Assembly: GCF_037176765.1 (NCBI RefSeq)
Contig: NC_090022.1
Location: 76,137,209-76,201,208, forward strand
DNA length: 64,000 nucleotides
Source of the DNA: Anolis sagrei
Taxonomy: Eukaryota; Chordata; Lepidosauria; Squamata; Anolidae
Direction: 5' to 3'
The number at the start of each line of letters is the position of its first letter. Position 1 is the stretch's first letter. This document shows positions 1-11,441 of this stretch, piece after piece. The notes beneath the pieces are model-generated. The model was not told the origin of the DNA. It saw only the letters and a list, made by a program, of their open reading frames with translations, and ran no database searches. Position numbers and translations under genes: made by a program.

Positions 1-1333
1 CGAATGAACAACAAGTGGCTAATATATCTGGAAAAAAATCCTCCCAATCCTGTCAGAGTGTTAGAACATAGTTGCAAACTAAGAAGGCCAGTCATATGAT
101 TTCTCATTTGCCTGCAGCAAGCTGCAACAGTTCCCAGGTGAGTGCAGTCCCCAAGATGCAAATACTACTTCCCTCTCCTTTTAGACTCTTAAACCTGTAG
201 GGACAGAAGATCTTACTTCTGAACTTTCTAATCTGCTTTAGAAGTCATTTAGGCGACATGTGGGTTGAGAACTCTAAATAAACTACACCAATACATTGTT
301 TCTACTGCAATTATACATCTCAATGCATGAAATCACTGAACCACAGCATGGATAGCTATCTCACTCTTACTCTTCCAGCAAGAGACAGACACTTTTTGCC
401 AGCAGGATGCCAGATAAGCCATATATAAGCCTCAATATACAAAAAGGGCTGCACACACCACATCCTTTCTTAAATTGAAAGGACTACTGCGACCAACTCC
501 AGAAGTGCACCACATAAGTACAACTGCCACAGCACTACTCTTGGTTAAACAGAGTGTCCTGCTATGGAAACTACACACATGGGAGTCACTTTGTTATATA
601 AATGCAACATCATTCTTGAAGAGGAACAGGCTGCAGCAACTATCACAAGGGTGGAGTAAGAGTAGCAACAGGAGGTGTGCAACCTTCCCTTGATTAATTA
701 TTTACAATGTTGAAGTACATGTATGCATATTTTTCTATTTTTCTAATTTATTCCAATCATGAAGTCTGGATTTTCTGGTAGCAGAACAGGATAATCCAAG
801 CTGATGCCTCAAGCTGAACACCTGCTAATATCATGGGCTCTTATGTGATCCAAATAAATCAAGAATCGATTTTCACTTATCATCTGATGCTTTTCTTCTG
901 CAAATACCATAGTCTCAAGCACTTTGGGTCATCAGCTGTCAACACCATCAGCTTTCACTCTTGCTATCTTTTACTAAATTCAAATGGCTTTCTCCACCAG
1001 TGTAACCTAATATTACTGTGTTGAAGTAGTGAAATGACATTCAGTTCAAAACTTTTGTTTTTTAGTAGCTAGACAGAAGGCATAAAGATTCTGATAAGCA
1101 GAATATAGTGGTAATATCATTCTTCTTTACGTCCTTAGCATTTGGAAGTCATTAATACTATATAACACCTCTAAAAATCTAAGTTCTGCATGTTGTCACT
1201 GTGTGCCAACTATAAGCCTACTTGTTTACCATAACAGATATTATCATGTGAAAATTAGTCCTATATATTGAGTTAGGCGTGATCATCTTGGACACTGAAC
1301 AGGGTTGCCAATGATGATCACAGCTGAGTTTTT

Positions 1334-1800
1334 ATAGTCAGCCCTCCACATTTGCTGGGATTTAAGGTGCAGGACCTCAATAAAAGTGGAAAAAACACAA
1401 ATAAAGGACAGTATTTTTTAAAAAATCATTTCTATTAATCTCTAGATTCTCTAGTGCATGCATGGGCAAACGTCAGTCCTCCAGGTGTTTTGAACTTCAA
1501 CTCCCAGAAATCTCAGCCAGCTTACCAGCTGTTAAGAATTGTGGGAGTTAAAGTCCAAAACACCAGGAGGGCCAAAGTTTTCCCATGCCTACTCTAGTGT
1601 GACTGTGGCACACTAGAATGTGGCAGCTTCCATTGAAGGTTAACAAGAGTTGTGCTGGAGGACCTAGAGATTCCAACAGGAGTATCCCATCTAAGAATCT
1701 CTAGGTCTTCCAGAACAATTATATAATAAGCATCTGGCTCATAATGACCACAGAATACTAAAGAGGCCGCATTAAACAAAATTGTGATCAATCCAATCTT
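1334..1800 (+). mobile_element. Tigger/pogo-like DNA element, interrupted
   Basis: It starts with a terminal sequence close to CAGTCAGCCCTCCACATTTG beside a TA dinucleotide. It shares internal words (CTAGAGATTCC, CTCTAGGTCTTCCAG) with the inverted copy near 3340-3619. The right boundary is not defined. A hAT MITE has inserted into it. Confidence 0.5.
1457..1591. mobile_element. hAT-type MITE, 135 bp, with 8-bp TSD
   Basis: The element is flanked by CTCTAGTG at 1449-1456 and 1592-1599. Its ends are inverted (GCATGGGCAAAC on the left, GTTTTCCCATGC on the right), followed inward by GTGTTTTGAACTTCAACTCC and its near complement. An 8-bp duplication with such ends is characteristic of the hAT superfamily. 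The same terminal family recurs near 10118, 23963 and 26732. Confidence 0.8.
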
Positions 1801-2252
1801 TAAAAGTTAAACCTGCAAATGTAGAGGGCTTTTCTTTTCAAAGTGCAAGAAGAATCTATAGAAGGTATTGGTAGCTAGGTAGAAAACAAAACACATGAAG
1901 CACAAAGAATTGTATCTACAGTACATCCACTCTGTTCCAACAGTCTACTATGCTTCAGATTATGAACAAATGTAAGAGAATCCGAAGAATTCCTCTGGCT
2001 CACACAAAGGGCGTGCACTCGCTCAGGAGGTTGCTTTAAAAAAACACAGAAGGTTTTTGAACAGAAAGCCCCATGTTATATCATAAATCTCTTTTTAAAG
2101 CTTCTCTGTTTCAAAAGCACTTTATCATACAGCATGAGGAGGAGGTTGATCAAGGGTTGGGGGGGACGGGGACACTTGCCCTTTAAAAGTTCATAGAATT
2201 AGTATCACAGTTCTTTGCATTTTGGCCATAAATAACAGCACTGTCCCAGTCA

Positions 2253-2486
<234 letters not shown>

Positions 2487-3054
2487 TCAGCAACTCCAGT
2501 TGTGTTCAAGCATCATCATTACCATCAACTACTGCATCTGCTAAGTTGTAGTCTTCATCACAAACTAGCCATACTCCATGTCATACTCAAGGACCCTGCA
2601 AAAGATATTAATATTAATATTGGGTATATCATACACTTTGCCTGTTCTATCCAGATGCATTCCTCAAAAACTGGAAATATTTAGTGATTTCTTTCCTTAC
2701 CCATGTCTGTAACATGCAGTGATTAGGGAAAGTCTATGTTCATTCTCTCTTGTATTGCCTAAACTCACAAGCTACATATATTTTAGTATTGGGGGAAGAC
2801 AGATGCGAGTTAAAACAAACTTCAGCTGCTGGCACGAATAGCTTGGCCAGTTTCCACATCCACAACATTCATTTCTCCATGGCTATAAAAAGCAAGGACC
2901 CGTTTACAAATTGACCTGAAATACTACCAACCCAGATGGTATTTTTAAAATGCATTTATGATTACATTCTAGGAACAACCAGGTAGCATATATGGCTCCT
3001 CCTCAAATATATTCGTATAAATAAATTGTGAGGTACATTCATTGAGGTGTGAGA

Positions 3055-3165
3055 AGAGTTTTGGCTTCCAGATGTTGCTGACTACAATTCTCTAGTCAGC
3101 ATAGCCAATGTTGAAAGACAATGGAAGTTGCGGTCCATCATGTGGCGATCCAGATGTGCTCCATT
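3055..3165. repeat. hAT-like MITE fragment
   Basis: It has the pattern CCAGATGTTGCTGACTACAA followed by an inverted partner containing GATCCAGATGTGCTCC, as in squamate MITEs of the class that carries CCAGATGTT with ACTACAACTCC. No clean target duplication is seen. Confidence 0.4.
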
Positions 3166-3339
3166 CCTAACTTAGCAGCTAATGACTGGCCCATAGCCAG
3201 GTTTGTTTCTTGGATATATGAAGATCTGAACACAGGCTTCTGGCACTGAAGCGTCCAATCTACAGTTGTCCTTACATTTGCAATTTTGACCTTTGCAGAC
3301 TTGATTTCATTTGTAGATTTGATTACAAATGTTATCTAT

Positions 3340-3619
3340 ATACATCTCTAGATTTTCCAGTGCGACTTTATAATCAATTTTGCCCAGTCATTCCGGAGGT
3401 CATAGACATCTGTATAGAGACCACTTCCCTAGGAATCTCTAATGCAATTCTGTGGTCAGCTTCCCAGGGACATTAACCACAGAGTCCTGCTGGAAGTCTC
3501 ATATTCCTAGAGAGGTATTCTCTCAGGTAACCTCTCCCCCACGTTTTTATTTGTGGTTTTTCAATTTCACAGGGGACCTGTGTCCCTAACCCCAGCAAAT
3601 GGGGGAGGGGGGCTGACTG
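3340..3619 (-). mobile_element. Tigger/pogo-like DNA element end
   Basis: It ends in GGGGCTGACTG followed by TA at 3620. Its reverse complement begins CAGTCAGCCCCCCTCCCCCA and aligns with the start of the plus-strand copy at 1334. The two copies lie in opposite orientation on either side of the FAM53C exon, so they are separate insertions. Confidence 0.5.
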
Positions 3620-4399
3620 TATTACACTGACCCACTCTTGACTTTTTCTGCATCTTTATTTCAGCATGTCCACAAAATCCCAAGGATGCTAGTTCTTATT
3701 GTTGCAGTGAAAATGTAAGAATGAAGAATCAAATCTCAGTTTTTGCCCTTTGATTTCTTGAAATAACCTGGGACTAGTTGCTCCTTCCGGCATTCTTCAT
3801 TCTCTAACTACACGAAGACCTCAGTCTATAGTTTTAAATCACAGAAAAAGGGATAATGCTCTAATATTAGGAAAAAAAGATTTGTAAGCAAAACTAGTTC
3901 CATAAGCTATTTGACTTATCAACAGTGTCTAACTCACTTTATCTAATATTACACTATCATCCCAAATCAATATAACAGAATTCATAAGACCAATTAGAAA
4001 CTATATTTTTATTTGTCTAACACCTTTATTCCACCTTGACATTATGCTCTTGATGGGAATAACTAGTCCATAATGTTACACTGTGCTAAGTTCAGCACTC
4101 TGGGATGATGTATTTCCAAGATAAATGACTTACTATAAATGATTACATTGCTGTGAACATCTCTCATTTTATATAAGATAGTAGGAATATCTCCTACATT
4201 GTCTTACGAGAGGTTGTGAAACACCATCTCACTGTGTTTTTGATGCTAGTAAGGGTCATTTGAATGCTGGTTTAAAGAGTCAGCAAAATACAAACGAAAG
4301 AGATCCAATTATGTAAATCATTTTTGTTTAGGAAAAAGCAAAATGGCATGTACAATTACTTATATAGTATTTTCGTTATGTGGAGAATATAATCTTAAA

Positions 4400-4560
4400 C
4401 CTTGCCTCTACCTGGGAGTAAACCCCAGTGAACTCAGGGGAATTCTCAGTTGAAATGCAAAGAATTGGACTGTGAGTGATTTTTAGTAAGTTATTAGATG
4501 TATCTACTCAGAAGGCACTCCCAGTATGTTCAATAGGGTTTACTGTCAATTTACTGTTGA
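4400..4560. repeat. Old interspersed repeat
   Basis: The words CTGGGAGTAAACCCCAGTGA, AGAATTGGACTGTGAG and CTACTCAGAAGGCACTCCCA resemble a widespread amniote and squamate repeat (GGGAGTAAGCCCCATTGAAC ... CATAGGATTGCACTGT). The copy is diverged and its family was not assigned. Confidence 0.4.
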
Positions 4561-6057
4561 TATATACCTACACATACAGATATAAAGATACTTTGCTATC
4601 TCCAAATAGTAGAAGAAATGGCTCTAAATCTCCCAGATAAAAATAATAAGGGACACCTATGAGAAGAGTTCAACAAAGTGAAGGAGAGACAATATATAAA
4701 GATCCATATTCTCTTTGATTCAGATAAATGTAACCAGCAGTCTTGTCCATCCAAGTCTTTGAACAGGAATTAAGAAATCTGGGAAAAGTCAAGCAGCTTG
4801 TTTCATTGTCATTGTGGCTACATGCCAAATGTCCTAAGTATTATATGACTCCTTTATTACTTAAAATCAGCATTTTTCTTTACACTGCGTATTTCTTATT
4901 CTCTAAGTCTTCCTTGATGTGCAGTTATGTTGCCTTCTGTAATAAAACCCCCTTTTGAAACAATTTATTATGCACAGAAGTTCTGTGCATTGCCACCCAG
5001 GTACAGGTCAAGATATAGGTTAGATTACAATTCAAAGTAAAAGATGCCAAAATATTCCAGAAATGGACAGTAATGTAAGATTCCAATGCCAGTTATATTT
5101 TATATGAAATGAAAAAAGGCATTAATTCAGATTTAGATTATTTTCCTACATTCATTACTTTTTTTTTACTCCTTCTCTCACTCTGCTCCCTTAGTCTTAG
5201 TTTGTAAACTTATTAGGGACAGATGCTTTTATTTAAAAGTATTACAGAATACAAGTTATATCTATATGTTGTCATAAAATTAGACAGCAAATATTAGTAA
5301 TCCTATTTCTTTTTAATTATATGCACTTTTTACTCTATACCTTTATGATGATAGCCACAAAGAAATACAAATGCTTTATTGAGATTCCCATTACAAACCT
5401 AAGGCAAAAGCCCTATGCACATTTATTAAGGAGCACGTCCCATTGAAATCATTGGGGCTTAATTAGAAAATGATATATATGTGGGTGTGTGGGTGTGACT
5501 GAAGAAGTTTACTTTCATCACTTTGATTTTTAGCAATTTTGTCAGCAATTAATATTTCCTTTAGCATAGACTGTTATGTCAAAGACTCCTTCAGAATTTC
5601 TCTGGACTATATGCCCTCTAAACTCTGGTTGAGGCCAATTTGCCATCAACAACTTTCCCAAAATCCTTAATCCTAGTGAAGTTATCAAATAAAACAACAA
5701 CAAGTATTAGATTTGCACCTGAAAGACAAAAGTTCAAGCACTTGCTCAGACATGAAGCCTACTGGGTGGCCTTGGATAAGGCAGTATCTCTCCACAACAA
5801 TGTTAGTAACAAAATACTGATATAAAAGATGTACAATAAGCCACTAAGAACCCCTAGGATAGGGTCAAAATCTGGGGGGAAAACCAACACCAAATCTTGT
5901 GTGACACTGCAAAGTATCTTGTGGCTATTCTTCACTATTTCAATTTTTACTGAAGTTATTTTTGTCCACCCATTCCTGCTCTTTAGCAACTAGTAAAAAG
6001 ATACTCGGATAGTAAACAAAAGACAAAATAAGGAGATTTATTTATGGTATTCACTTT

Positions 6058-6265
6058 GAATTCAGGAACGGCAAAATTTGTATTTATTTATTTATCATGC
6101 TAGAAGCAAATTGAAGATACAGTTATAATGTATTTAAAAACATGAACAAAGTTAAAAACTTGGCATTATACTAGATTTCCTTTGACCGGAAGCTGGCCAC
6201 TTGGAGTGCCTCTGGTGTTACTGTGAGAAGGTCCTCCACTGTGCATGTGGCAGGGCTCAGATTGC
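6058..6265 (-). mobile_element. R4-like LINE 3' end
   Basis: It shares GAAGCTGGCCACTTGGAGTG and GTGAGAAGGTCCTCCA with the longer copies at 25010 and 47385. A simple TATTTATTTATTT run lies at its left, the 3' side if it is minus-oriented. Assignment to the R4 clade is from memory of lizard repeats. Confidence 0.45.
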
Positions 6266-6285
6266 ATTGTATGTAAAATGATATG

Positions 6286-6431
6286 TAAAAGGTAAAGGTA
6301 GTCCCCTGACATTAAGTCCAGTCATGTCTGACTGGGGTGTGGTGCTCATCTCCATTTCTAAGCCGAAGAGCCAGCGTTGTCCGTAGACACCTCCAAGGTC
6401 ATGTGGCCGGCATGACTGCATGGAGCGCTGT
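6286..6431 (-). mobile_element. tRNA-derived SINE, 5' truncated
   Basis: The left end AGGTAAAGGTAGTCCCCTGA is the reverse complement of the SINE 3' end (TTAATGTCAGGGGA...CTTTACCTTT). The body contains CTCCATTTCTAAGCCGAAGA and CCAAGGTCATGTGGCCGGCA. The tRNA-related head seen at 63203 is missing here. Confidence 0.7.
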
Positions 6432-6456
6432 TATGTTATGTTATGTTATGTTATGT
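6429..6456 (+). repeat. (TTATG)n microsatellite
   Basis: Five consecutive copies of TTATG directly adjoin the truncated SINE. Confidence 0.85.
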
Positions 6457-6620
6457 AGGTCTACTTATACAGAACTTTTCAGTGCCTACACAATTTAATA
6501 ACTTACTGCATTGTGTTTTAATCTGTGTTTGTTTGGACTTCTCCATTTGTAAGCCACCCTGAGTCTCTTTGGGGAGATGGAGGCGGGGTATAAAAATAAA
6601 GTTATTATATTATTAATCTT
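6457..6620 (+). mobile_element. L2/CR1-type LINE 3' tail
   Basis: It contains GTAAGCCACCCTGAGTCTCT, then GGCGGGGTATAAAAATAAAG and an AT-rich tail. This stem-like tail (ACCGCC..GAGTC..GGCGG..ATAAATAA) recurs at least ten times in the window and is typical of squamate L2-type LINEs and the SINEs that share their tail. Confidence 0.6.
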
Positions 6621-6884
6621 ATTTCTGTTTTATTGAAACCACTTTCTTCCTGTACCAGAAGCAAAGGGGGGTACAAATTGAATGAACAAGCACATAAATA
6701 GTACAGATTTTGCTTCTTCTCTCCTCTTTGTCTGAACAATTTGAAGCCACAGGCCTCTAGTAAGCTCAGTGAATCAGGCCACTTTAACATGACGCCTTTG
6801 CAATCCATTGACACAAAAGTGCGAGATTCCCCCCACCCCATTTTTGTTTAGGTCACAGCTGATTTCCTGCCCTATGTGATTTCT

Positions 6885-7082
6885 TCTATTCTTTTCCCCC
6901 TTGGACCATAAGTTCTTTCTTTTTTAAAATCATCTATATATTTATTATTATATTTAAGCAATGTAAGTATAATTATAAAATTTGTAAAGTCAGCCAATTC
7001 CTATCCTATGTGATCCCCCCCCCCCCTCCTTGGGCCATAAGTTCTTTATTTCTTTTTTTAAATTGTCTAAATAATAATAGTA

Positions 7083-7124
<42 letters not shown>

Positions 7125-7964
7125 TATGTGCTTCACCAACCACCACCACCCTCTGGATCTTTTTAAAAATTGTCTATACATTTGTTATTATTTTTCAGCG
7201 ATACAGAAGCATCACAATATCTATAGTAAAGCCAGTCATTTCCTGCCCTATGTGATTTCCTCCCCTCCTTGTGACAGAAGTTTATAATTTCTTTTTAAAT
7301 TGTCTATATATTATTATTATTTCTATGTAATGCCCCCCTCTCTCTTTGGGACAGAAGTTCATTGTTTCTTTTAAAATTTGTCTATACTATTATTATTATT
7401 AGAAACACAACAAGGTGAGTCCACAGCAGACAAGATCACTCTGCTGGCTGTTGAATTGGATCACATGTCCGACACTTCTCAAATGTTTAGGACTGTGTGA
7501 TGTATCGGCGAATAATGTGTGCAGATCCCAGTAAGGTGGCCTTCTGCAGCTGGCAGATGGTAATTTTGTTGTTGTTATTATTATTATTTCTACATAATGC
7601 TCCCCTCACTCTTTGGGACAAGAGTTCATTATTTCTTTTTTAAATGGTCTGTATATTTATTATTATTACTATTTCTATGTAATGCCCCCCTCACGCCTTG
7701 GGTCAGAAGTTCATTATTTCTTATTATGTCTATATTATTTATTATTATTTCTATGTCTCCCCCCCTTACTCCTTGAGCTAAAGTTCATTATTTCTTTTTA
7801 AAAATGTCTATATATTTTTATTATTATTATTTCTATGTAATGACTCCCTCACTCCTTGGGTCAGAAGTTCATTATTTCTTTTTAAAATTGTTTTGTATGT
7901 AATCCCCCCCCCCCCCACTCCTTGGGCTAGAAGTTCATTATTTCTTTTTTTAATTGTCTCAATA

Positions 7965-8014
<50 letters not shown>

Positions 8015-8682
8015 TCTATGTCATCTCTCCCTCACTCCTTGGGCTAAAGTTCATTATTTCTTTTAAAAAAATGTCATTATTATTTTATTATGTCTATGTC
8101 ATCCCCCTCTCACTCCTTGGGCTAAAGTTCATCATTTTTAAAAAACTTGTCTATATTATTATTATTATTTCTATGTCATCCCCCCCCCTCACTCCTTGGG
8201 CTAGAAGTTCATTGTTTCTTTTTTTAAAAATGTCTATATATTTTTATTATTATTATTATTTCTATGTAATGACTCCCTCACTCCTTGAGTCAGAAGTTCA
8301 TTATTTCTTTTAAAAATGGTCTATTATTATTATTATTATTATTATTTCTATGGCATCCCCTCCTCACTCCTTGGGCTAAAGTTCATCATTTCTTTTAAAA
8401 ATGGTCTATATTATTATTATTATTATTTCTATGTCATACCCCCCCCCCCCCACTCCTTGGGTCAGAAGTGTCAGTGTGTGTCATTATTTCTTTTAAAAAT
8501 TGTTTGTTGTTATTATTATTATTATTTCTATGTAATGACTCCCTCACTCCTTGGGTCAGAAGTTCATTATTTCTTTTTAAATTTTTCTATATTATTATTA
8601 TTATTATTTCTATGCTATCTCCCCACTCCTTGGGTCAGAAGTTCTTTATTCATTTTTAACACTGCCTACATCTCTACTATGA
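6885..8682. repeat. Compound minisatellite carrying ATT microsatellites
   Basis: About 17 units of roughly 65-120 bp share the core CTCCTTGGG(CT/TC)AGAAGTTCATTATTTC, a T-rich stretch ending TGTCTATATATT, a variable (ATT)n run of 2 to about 14 copies, then TTTCTATGTAATG and a C-run of up to 12. Unit length varies mostly through (ATT)n and the C tract. The array sits in the FAM53C first intron right next to the CpG island. Open frames across it are artefacts giving tyrosine-rich peptides. An unrelated segment interrupts it at 7402-7563. Confidence 0.88.
7402..7563 (+). mobile_element. Non-LTR (R4/Dong-like?) fragment in ATT array
   Basis: This non-repetitive segment starts ACACAACAAGGTGAGTCCAC and includes CTGCTGGCTGTTGAATTGGA and GTGTGATGTATCGGCGAATA. 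ATT or TTG/ATT runs lie on both sides. I recall this segment as part of a lizard retroposon. R4-clade elements such as Dong are known to insert into TAA repeats, which fits the setting. The family call is inference. Confidence 0.4.
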
Positions 8683-8689
8683 TCATTCC

Positions 8690-9920
8690 CAGCCATACAT
8701 ACACAGATATCACACCAGGCCGGTGGGTGCCCTGGTTGATTTCCTCCGCCTCCTTCCTCCTTCCTAGGCCTGAAGCGACCTCCACCTTCTCCCTCCCTCC
8801 CTCCCTCTTTGCGATGGCGAAGGCCGGGCCATGCAGGGCCATTAAACTCTGCTTTTAAGAATGGGTCCCATCAACCTAGTTTTAGAAATGCGCCCACAGG
8901 GGACGCAATGCCTAACAAAGCAGAGCCATCCCACCCTCCTCCTCCTGATGCTGCTGCTGCCTCTGAGGGAGCCACATTCCCCTTCTCTTGCTCGCTAGGC
9001 CCTCCCTCCTCCTCCTCCTGCCCAAATTCCCATACACACAGAGAGAGACACACACACAGGGAGAGGGAGGGAGGGCTATGCATGCGCTTCTACGAGCAAG
9101 ACGAACCCCCCTCCCTTCCTTCTCTCCCTCCCTCCCTTCCATCGACCGAGTGGATCAAAAAAACACCATTTTACAAAAAGCAAAACAAAACCTCCGCAGC
9201 CTCACAGCGTCCCTCCCCTCCTCAGGCAAGCGGATGTCTATGCAAACCAGGCGCCTCACAAAGGCCCAGGCCAGGGTGACTCCCCCCCCCCTCCCTCGCG
9301 CTTTCTCCATCCCTCCCTCCATATCCACACACCTGGAACCACTACAAGCCCCCAATGCTTCCCTCCGTTCCTCCACACGGACGACACCTTCCCGAGTACC
9401 CACCGCGCCAGCTGCTGGAGGAGGAAGAAGGAAGAAGAGGAGGAGGAGGAGGCGGCGGCGTAACCGTCCTTCTCGCGGGGCCGCGGCCACAGCCGTCGCG
9501 CGCCCCCAACCGTCTTGCGGCGCCGACCCCTCCCTCCCTGCCCGCTACTAAACAGCACCGGGGCGAACCATTCGCGAGAGAGAGGAGGGGGGAGGGCCTT
9601 TCTGCTGGACTCCCCCCGCCTCACCGCTTCTCCTCTCCCTGCCTGCGCGCGCCCCCCTCCTCTCCCCTCCTTTCCTTTCCTCCAACCGGGTTAGGAGAGG
9701 ATCGACCTGCTCCCGGGGCAGTCCACCAGGCTACGCACCCGGGGGGAGCAGCGCGCGCATCGTCTCCGCTCCCTCTCCGCCCCCCTTCCGGAGGGGAAAT
9801 GGTCTGCCCGCAATGGTCCAACGGGGAGGCAAGCAAATAAGGAGGGACCGACACTTGTCTCTCTTCTCCCCCTCCCTCGTGGATCGTACCATCCGGCAAA
9901 GCACGATGGGGCGTGTAGTT
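8690..9920 (-). promoter_or_regulatory. CpG island, likely FAM53C promoter and first exon
   Basis: GC- and CpG-rich DNA sharply different from its AT-rich surroundings, with CCCT and GGA/GGC runs (8780-8803, 9415-9465) that could form G-quadruplexes on the minus strand. It lies upstream of the FAM53C coding exon and is the natural place for its transcription start and non-coding exon, but I could not fix a TSS or donor. The open frames in both directions are low-complexity (Pro/Ser/Arg rich) and are not claimed as proteins. Confidence 0.65.
9901..9919 (-). promoter_or_regulatory. ZNF143-like site
   Basis: On the minus strand this reads ACTACACGCCCCATCGTGC, close to the ZNF143/SBS consensus ACTACAnnTCCCAnnATGC. 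It sits at the edge of the CpG island, where such sites usually lie near a TSS. Confidence 0.4.
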
Positions 9921-10117
9921 CTGTGGGAACCTATGAAAGAATGGTGTTATTTCTTTCCTTCCCCCCCCCCTCCGGCCCAGTGGCTTCTCCCAGGTTCAAG
10001 TGCAGGCGGCCTCTTCCAGCAAAAGCATCCTGCTGCATTATATGCAATGAGGCATGGCTTTAAGGGGTGCCTCTCTCTCTCAGCATGTTCATTCTGTCTT
10101 TGCTGGAGTGTTTATTT

Positions 10118-10368
10118 CAGGCCTGGGCAAACTTGGGCCTTCCAGATGTTTTGGACTGCATTTATTCCTACAGTGTAGCCTGGGCCAACTTGGGTCCTCC
10201 AGATGTTTTGGACTGCAACTCCCACCATTCCTAATGGCCTCAGGCCCCTTCCTTTCCCCCCTCAGCCGCTTAAGCGGCTGAGGGGGGAAAGGAAGGGGCC
10301 TGAGGCCATTAGGAATGGTGGGAGTTGCAGTCCAAAACATCTGGAGGACCCAAGTTGGCCCAGGCCTG
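10118..10368. mobile_element. hAT-type MITE with perfect palindromic core
   Basis: It is flanked by GTTTATTT at 10110-10117 and 10369-10376 (8-bp TSD). Its left end CAGGCCTGGGCAAACTTGGG is inverted at the right end as AAGTTGGCCCAGGCCTG. Positions 10178-10365 form two 94-bp arms that I read as exact complements with no spacer, centred on GCTT|AAGC at 10271/10272. The first about 60 bp repeat the start of the left arm, so the left end is partly duplicated. Confidence 0.85.
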
Positions 10369-10383
10369 GTTTATTTGGACCTA

Positions 10384-11261
10384 CCTAGATCAGAATATAA
10401 CCCAAACCTATTCAACTTGTATGCAGAAAACACCATGCAACGTGCGGGCCTTGACAAATCCAAGGCTGGAATTAAAATTGCTGGAAGAAACATTAAGCAC
10501 CTTAGTTATGTAGATGATACCGCAGCCTTTGACTGTGTGGATCATAATAAATTGTGGCAAGTTCTTGGTGGTATGGGCATACCAAATCACCTTATCTCTC
10601 TCCTGAGGAATCTGTATAAGGACCAAGTAGCAACAGTCAGAACTGACCATGGAACAACAGACTGGTTCAAGATTGGGAAAGGCGTACGGCAGGATTGTAT
10701 AGTCTCACTCTACCTATTCAACTTGTATGCGATGAGTGGGGCTTGACAAATCCAAGGCTGGAATTAAAATTTCTGGAAGAAACATTAACAACCTTAGATA
10801 TGCAGATGACACCACTTTGATGGCCGAAAGCGAGGAGGAGCTGAGGAGCCTTCTAATCAAAGTGAAAGAAGAATGTGCAAAAGCTGGGTTGCAGTTAAAC
10901 ATTTTTAAAAAATCCCAAGATTCTGGCAACCAGACTGATTGATAACTGGCAAAATAGAGGGAGAAAATGTGACAGGCTTTGAATTTCTATGTGCAAAGAT
11001 TACTGCAGATGCAGACTGCAGCCAGGAAATCAGAAGATGTTTACTTCTTGGGGGAGAGCCATGACCAATCTTTATAAAATAGTGAAGAGTAGAGACATCA
11101 CACTGGCAATGAAGATCCGCATAGTTAAAGCATTGGCATTTTCCGTAGTAACCTATGGATGTAAGAGCTGGACCACAGGGAAGGCTGAGCAAAGGACGAT
11201 AGATGCTTTTGAACTGTGGTGTTGGAAGAAAGTTCTTCCTTGGACCGCAAGATGATCCAAC
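10384..11261 (+). mobile_element. Bov-B (RTE) LINE fragment, rearranged reverse transcriptase
   Basis: The translation shows reverse-transcriptase blocks: AFDCVDHNKLWQVLGGMGIP (10525 on), GVRQDCIVSLYLFNLYA (about 10680-10730) and YADD (10799-10810), then GRAMTNLYKIVKSRDITLAM and the tail to about 11261. A copy of the spacer plus YVDD (10408-10518) lies in front of the AFDCVDH block, so the order is scrambled. Frames change and the copy is dead. Confidence 0.85.
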
Positions 11262-11276
11262 CAGTCCATACTTCAG

Positions 11277-11426
11277 CTTTAAATCATTTTTATTATTGCA
11301 CACTAACAATACATATCCACAACATTGAACACATATACCAAAATTAACCACGACAATTACAAATTAAAAAAATGTAAAAAGATACGGATAGACAGATAAT
11401 GCTGACTCCTTATACAGCTGAGTATA
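11277..11426 (-). mobile_element. Short retroposed insertion in Bov-B, 15-bp TSD
   Basis: CAGTCCATACTTCAG occurs at 11262-11276 and again at 11427-11441, with Bov-B sequence continuing on both sides. The 150-bp insert, read on the minus strand, ends with GTGCAATAATAAAAATGATT, which resembles the 3' end of an L1-type LINE or processed transcript. The TSD length fits target-primed retrotransposition. Confidence 0.7.
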
Positions 11427-11441
11427 CAGTCCATACTTCAG

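Noticed and set aside
1594-1791. A further FAM53C exon on the minus strand
   Set aside because: Its frame lies in Tigger/hAT-derived sequence and does not resemble the FAM53C continuation (PLPDHADISNC in human, from memory).
7010-8858. Several open frames giving Tyr/Phe-rich proteins across the minisatellite
   Set aside because: They are translations of (ATT)n/(TAT)n and the repeated core, change frame between units, and have no gene context.
8809-9899. Overlapping open frames up to 187 codons on both strands
   Set aside because: Low-complexity Pro/Ser/Arg/Gly sequence caused by the GC-rich CpG island, open in many frames at once, with no family match.
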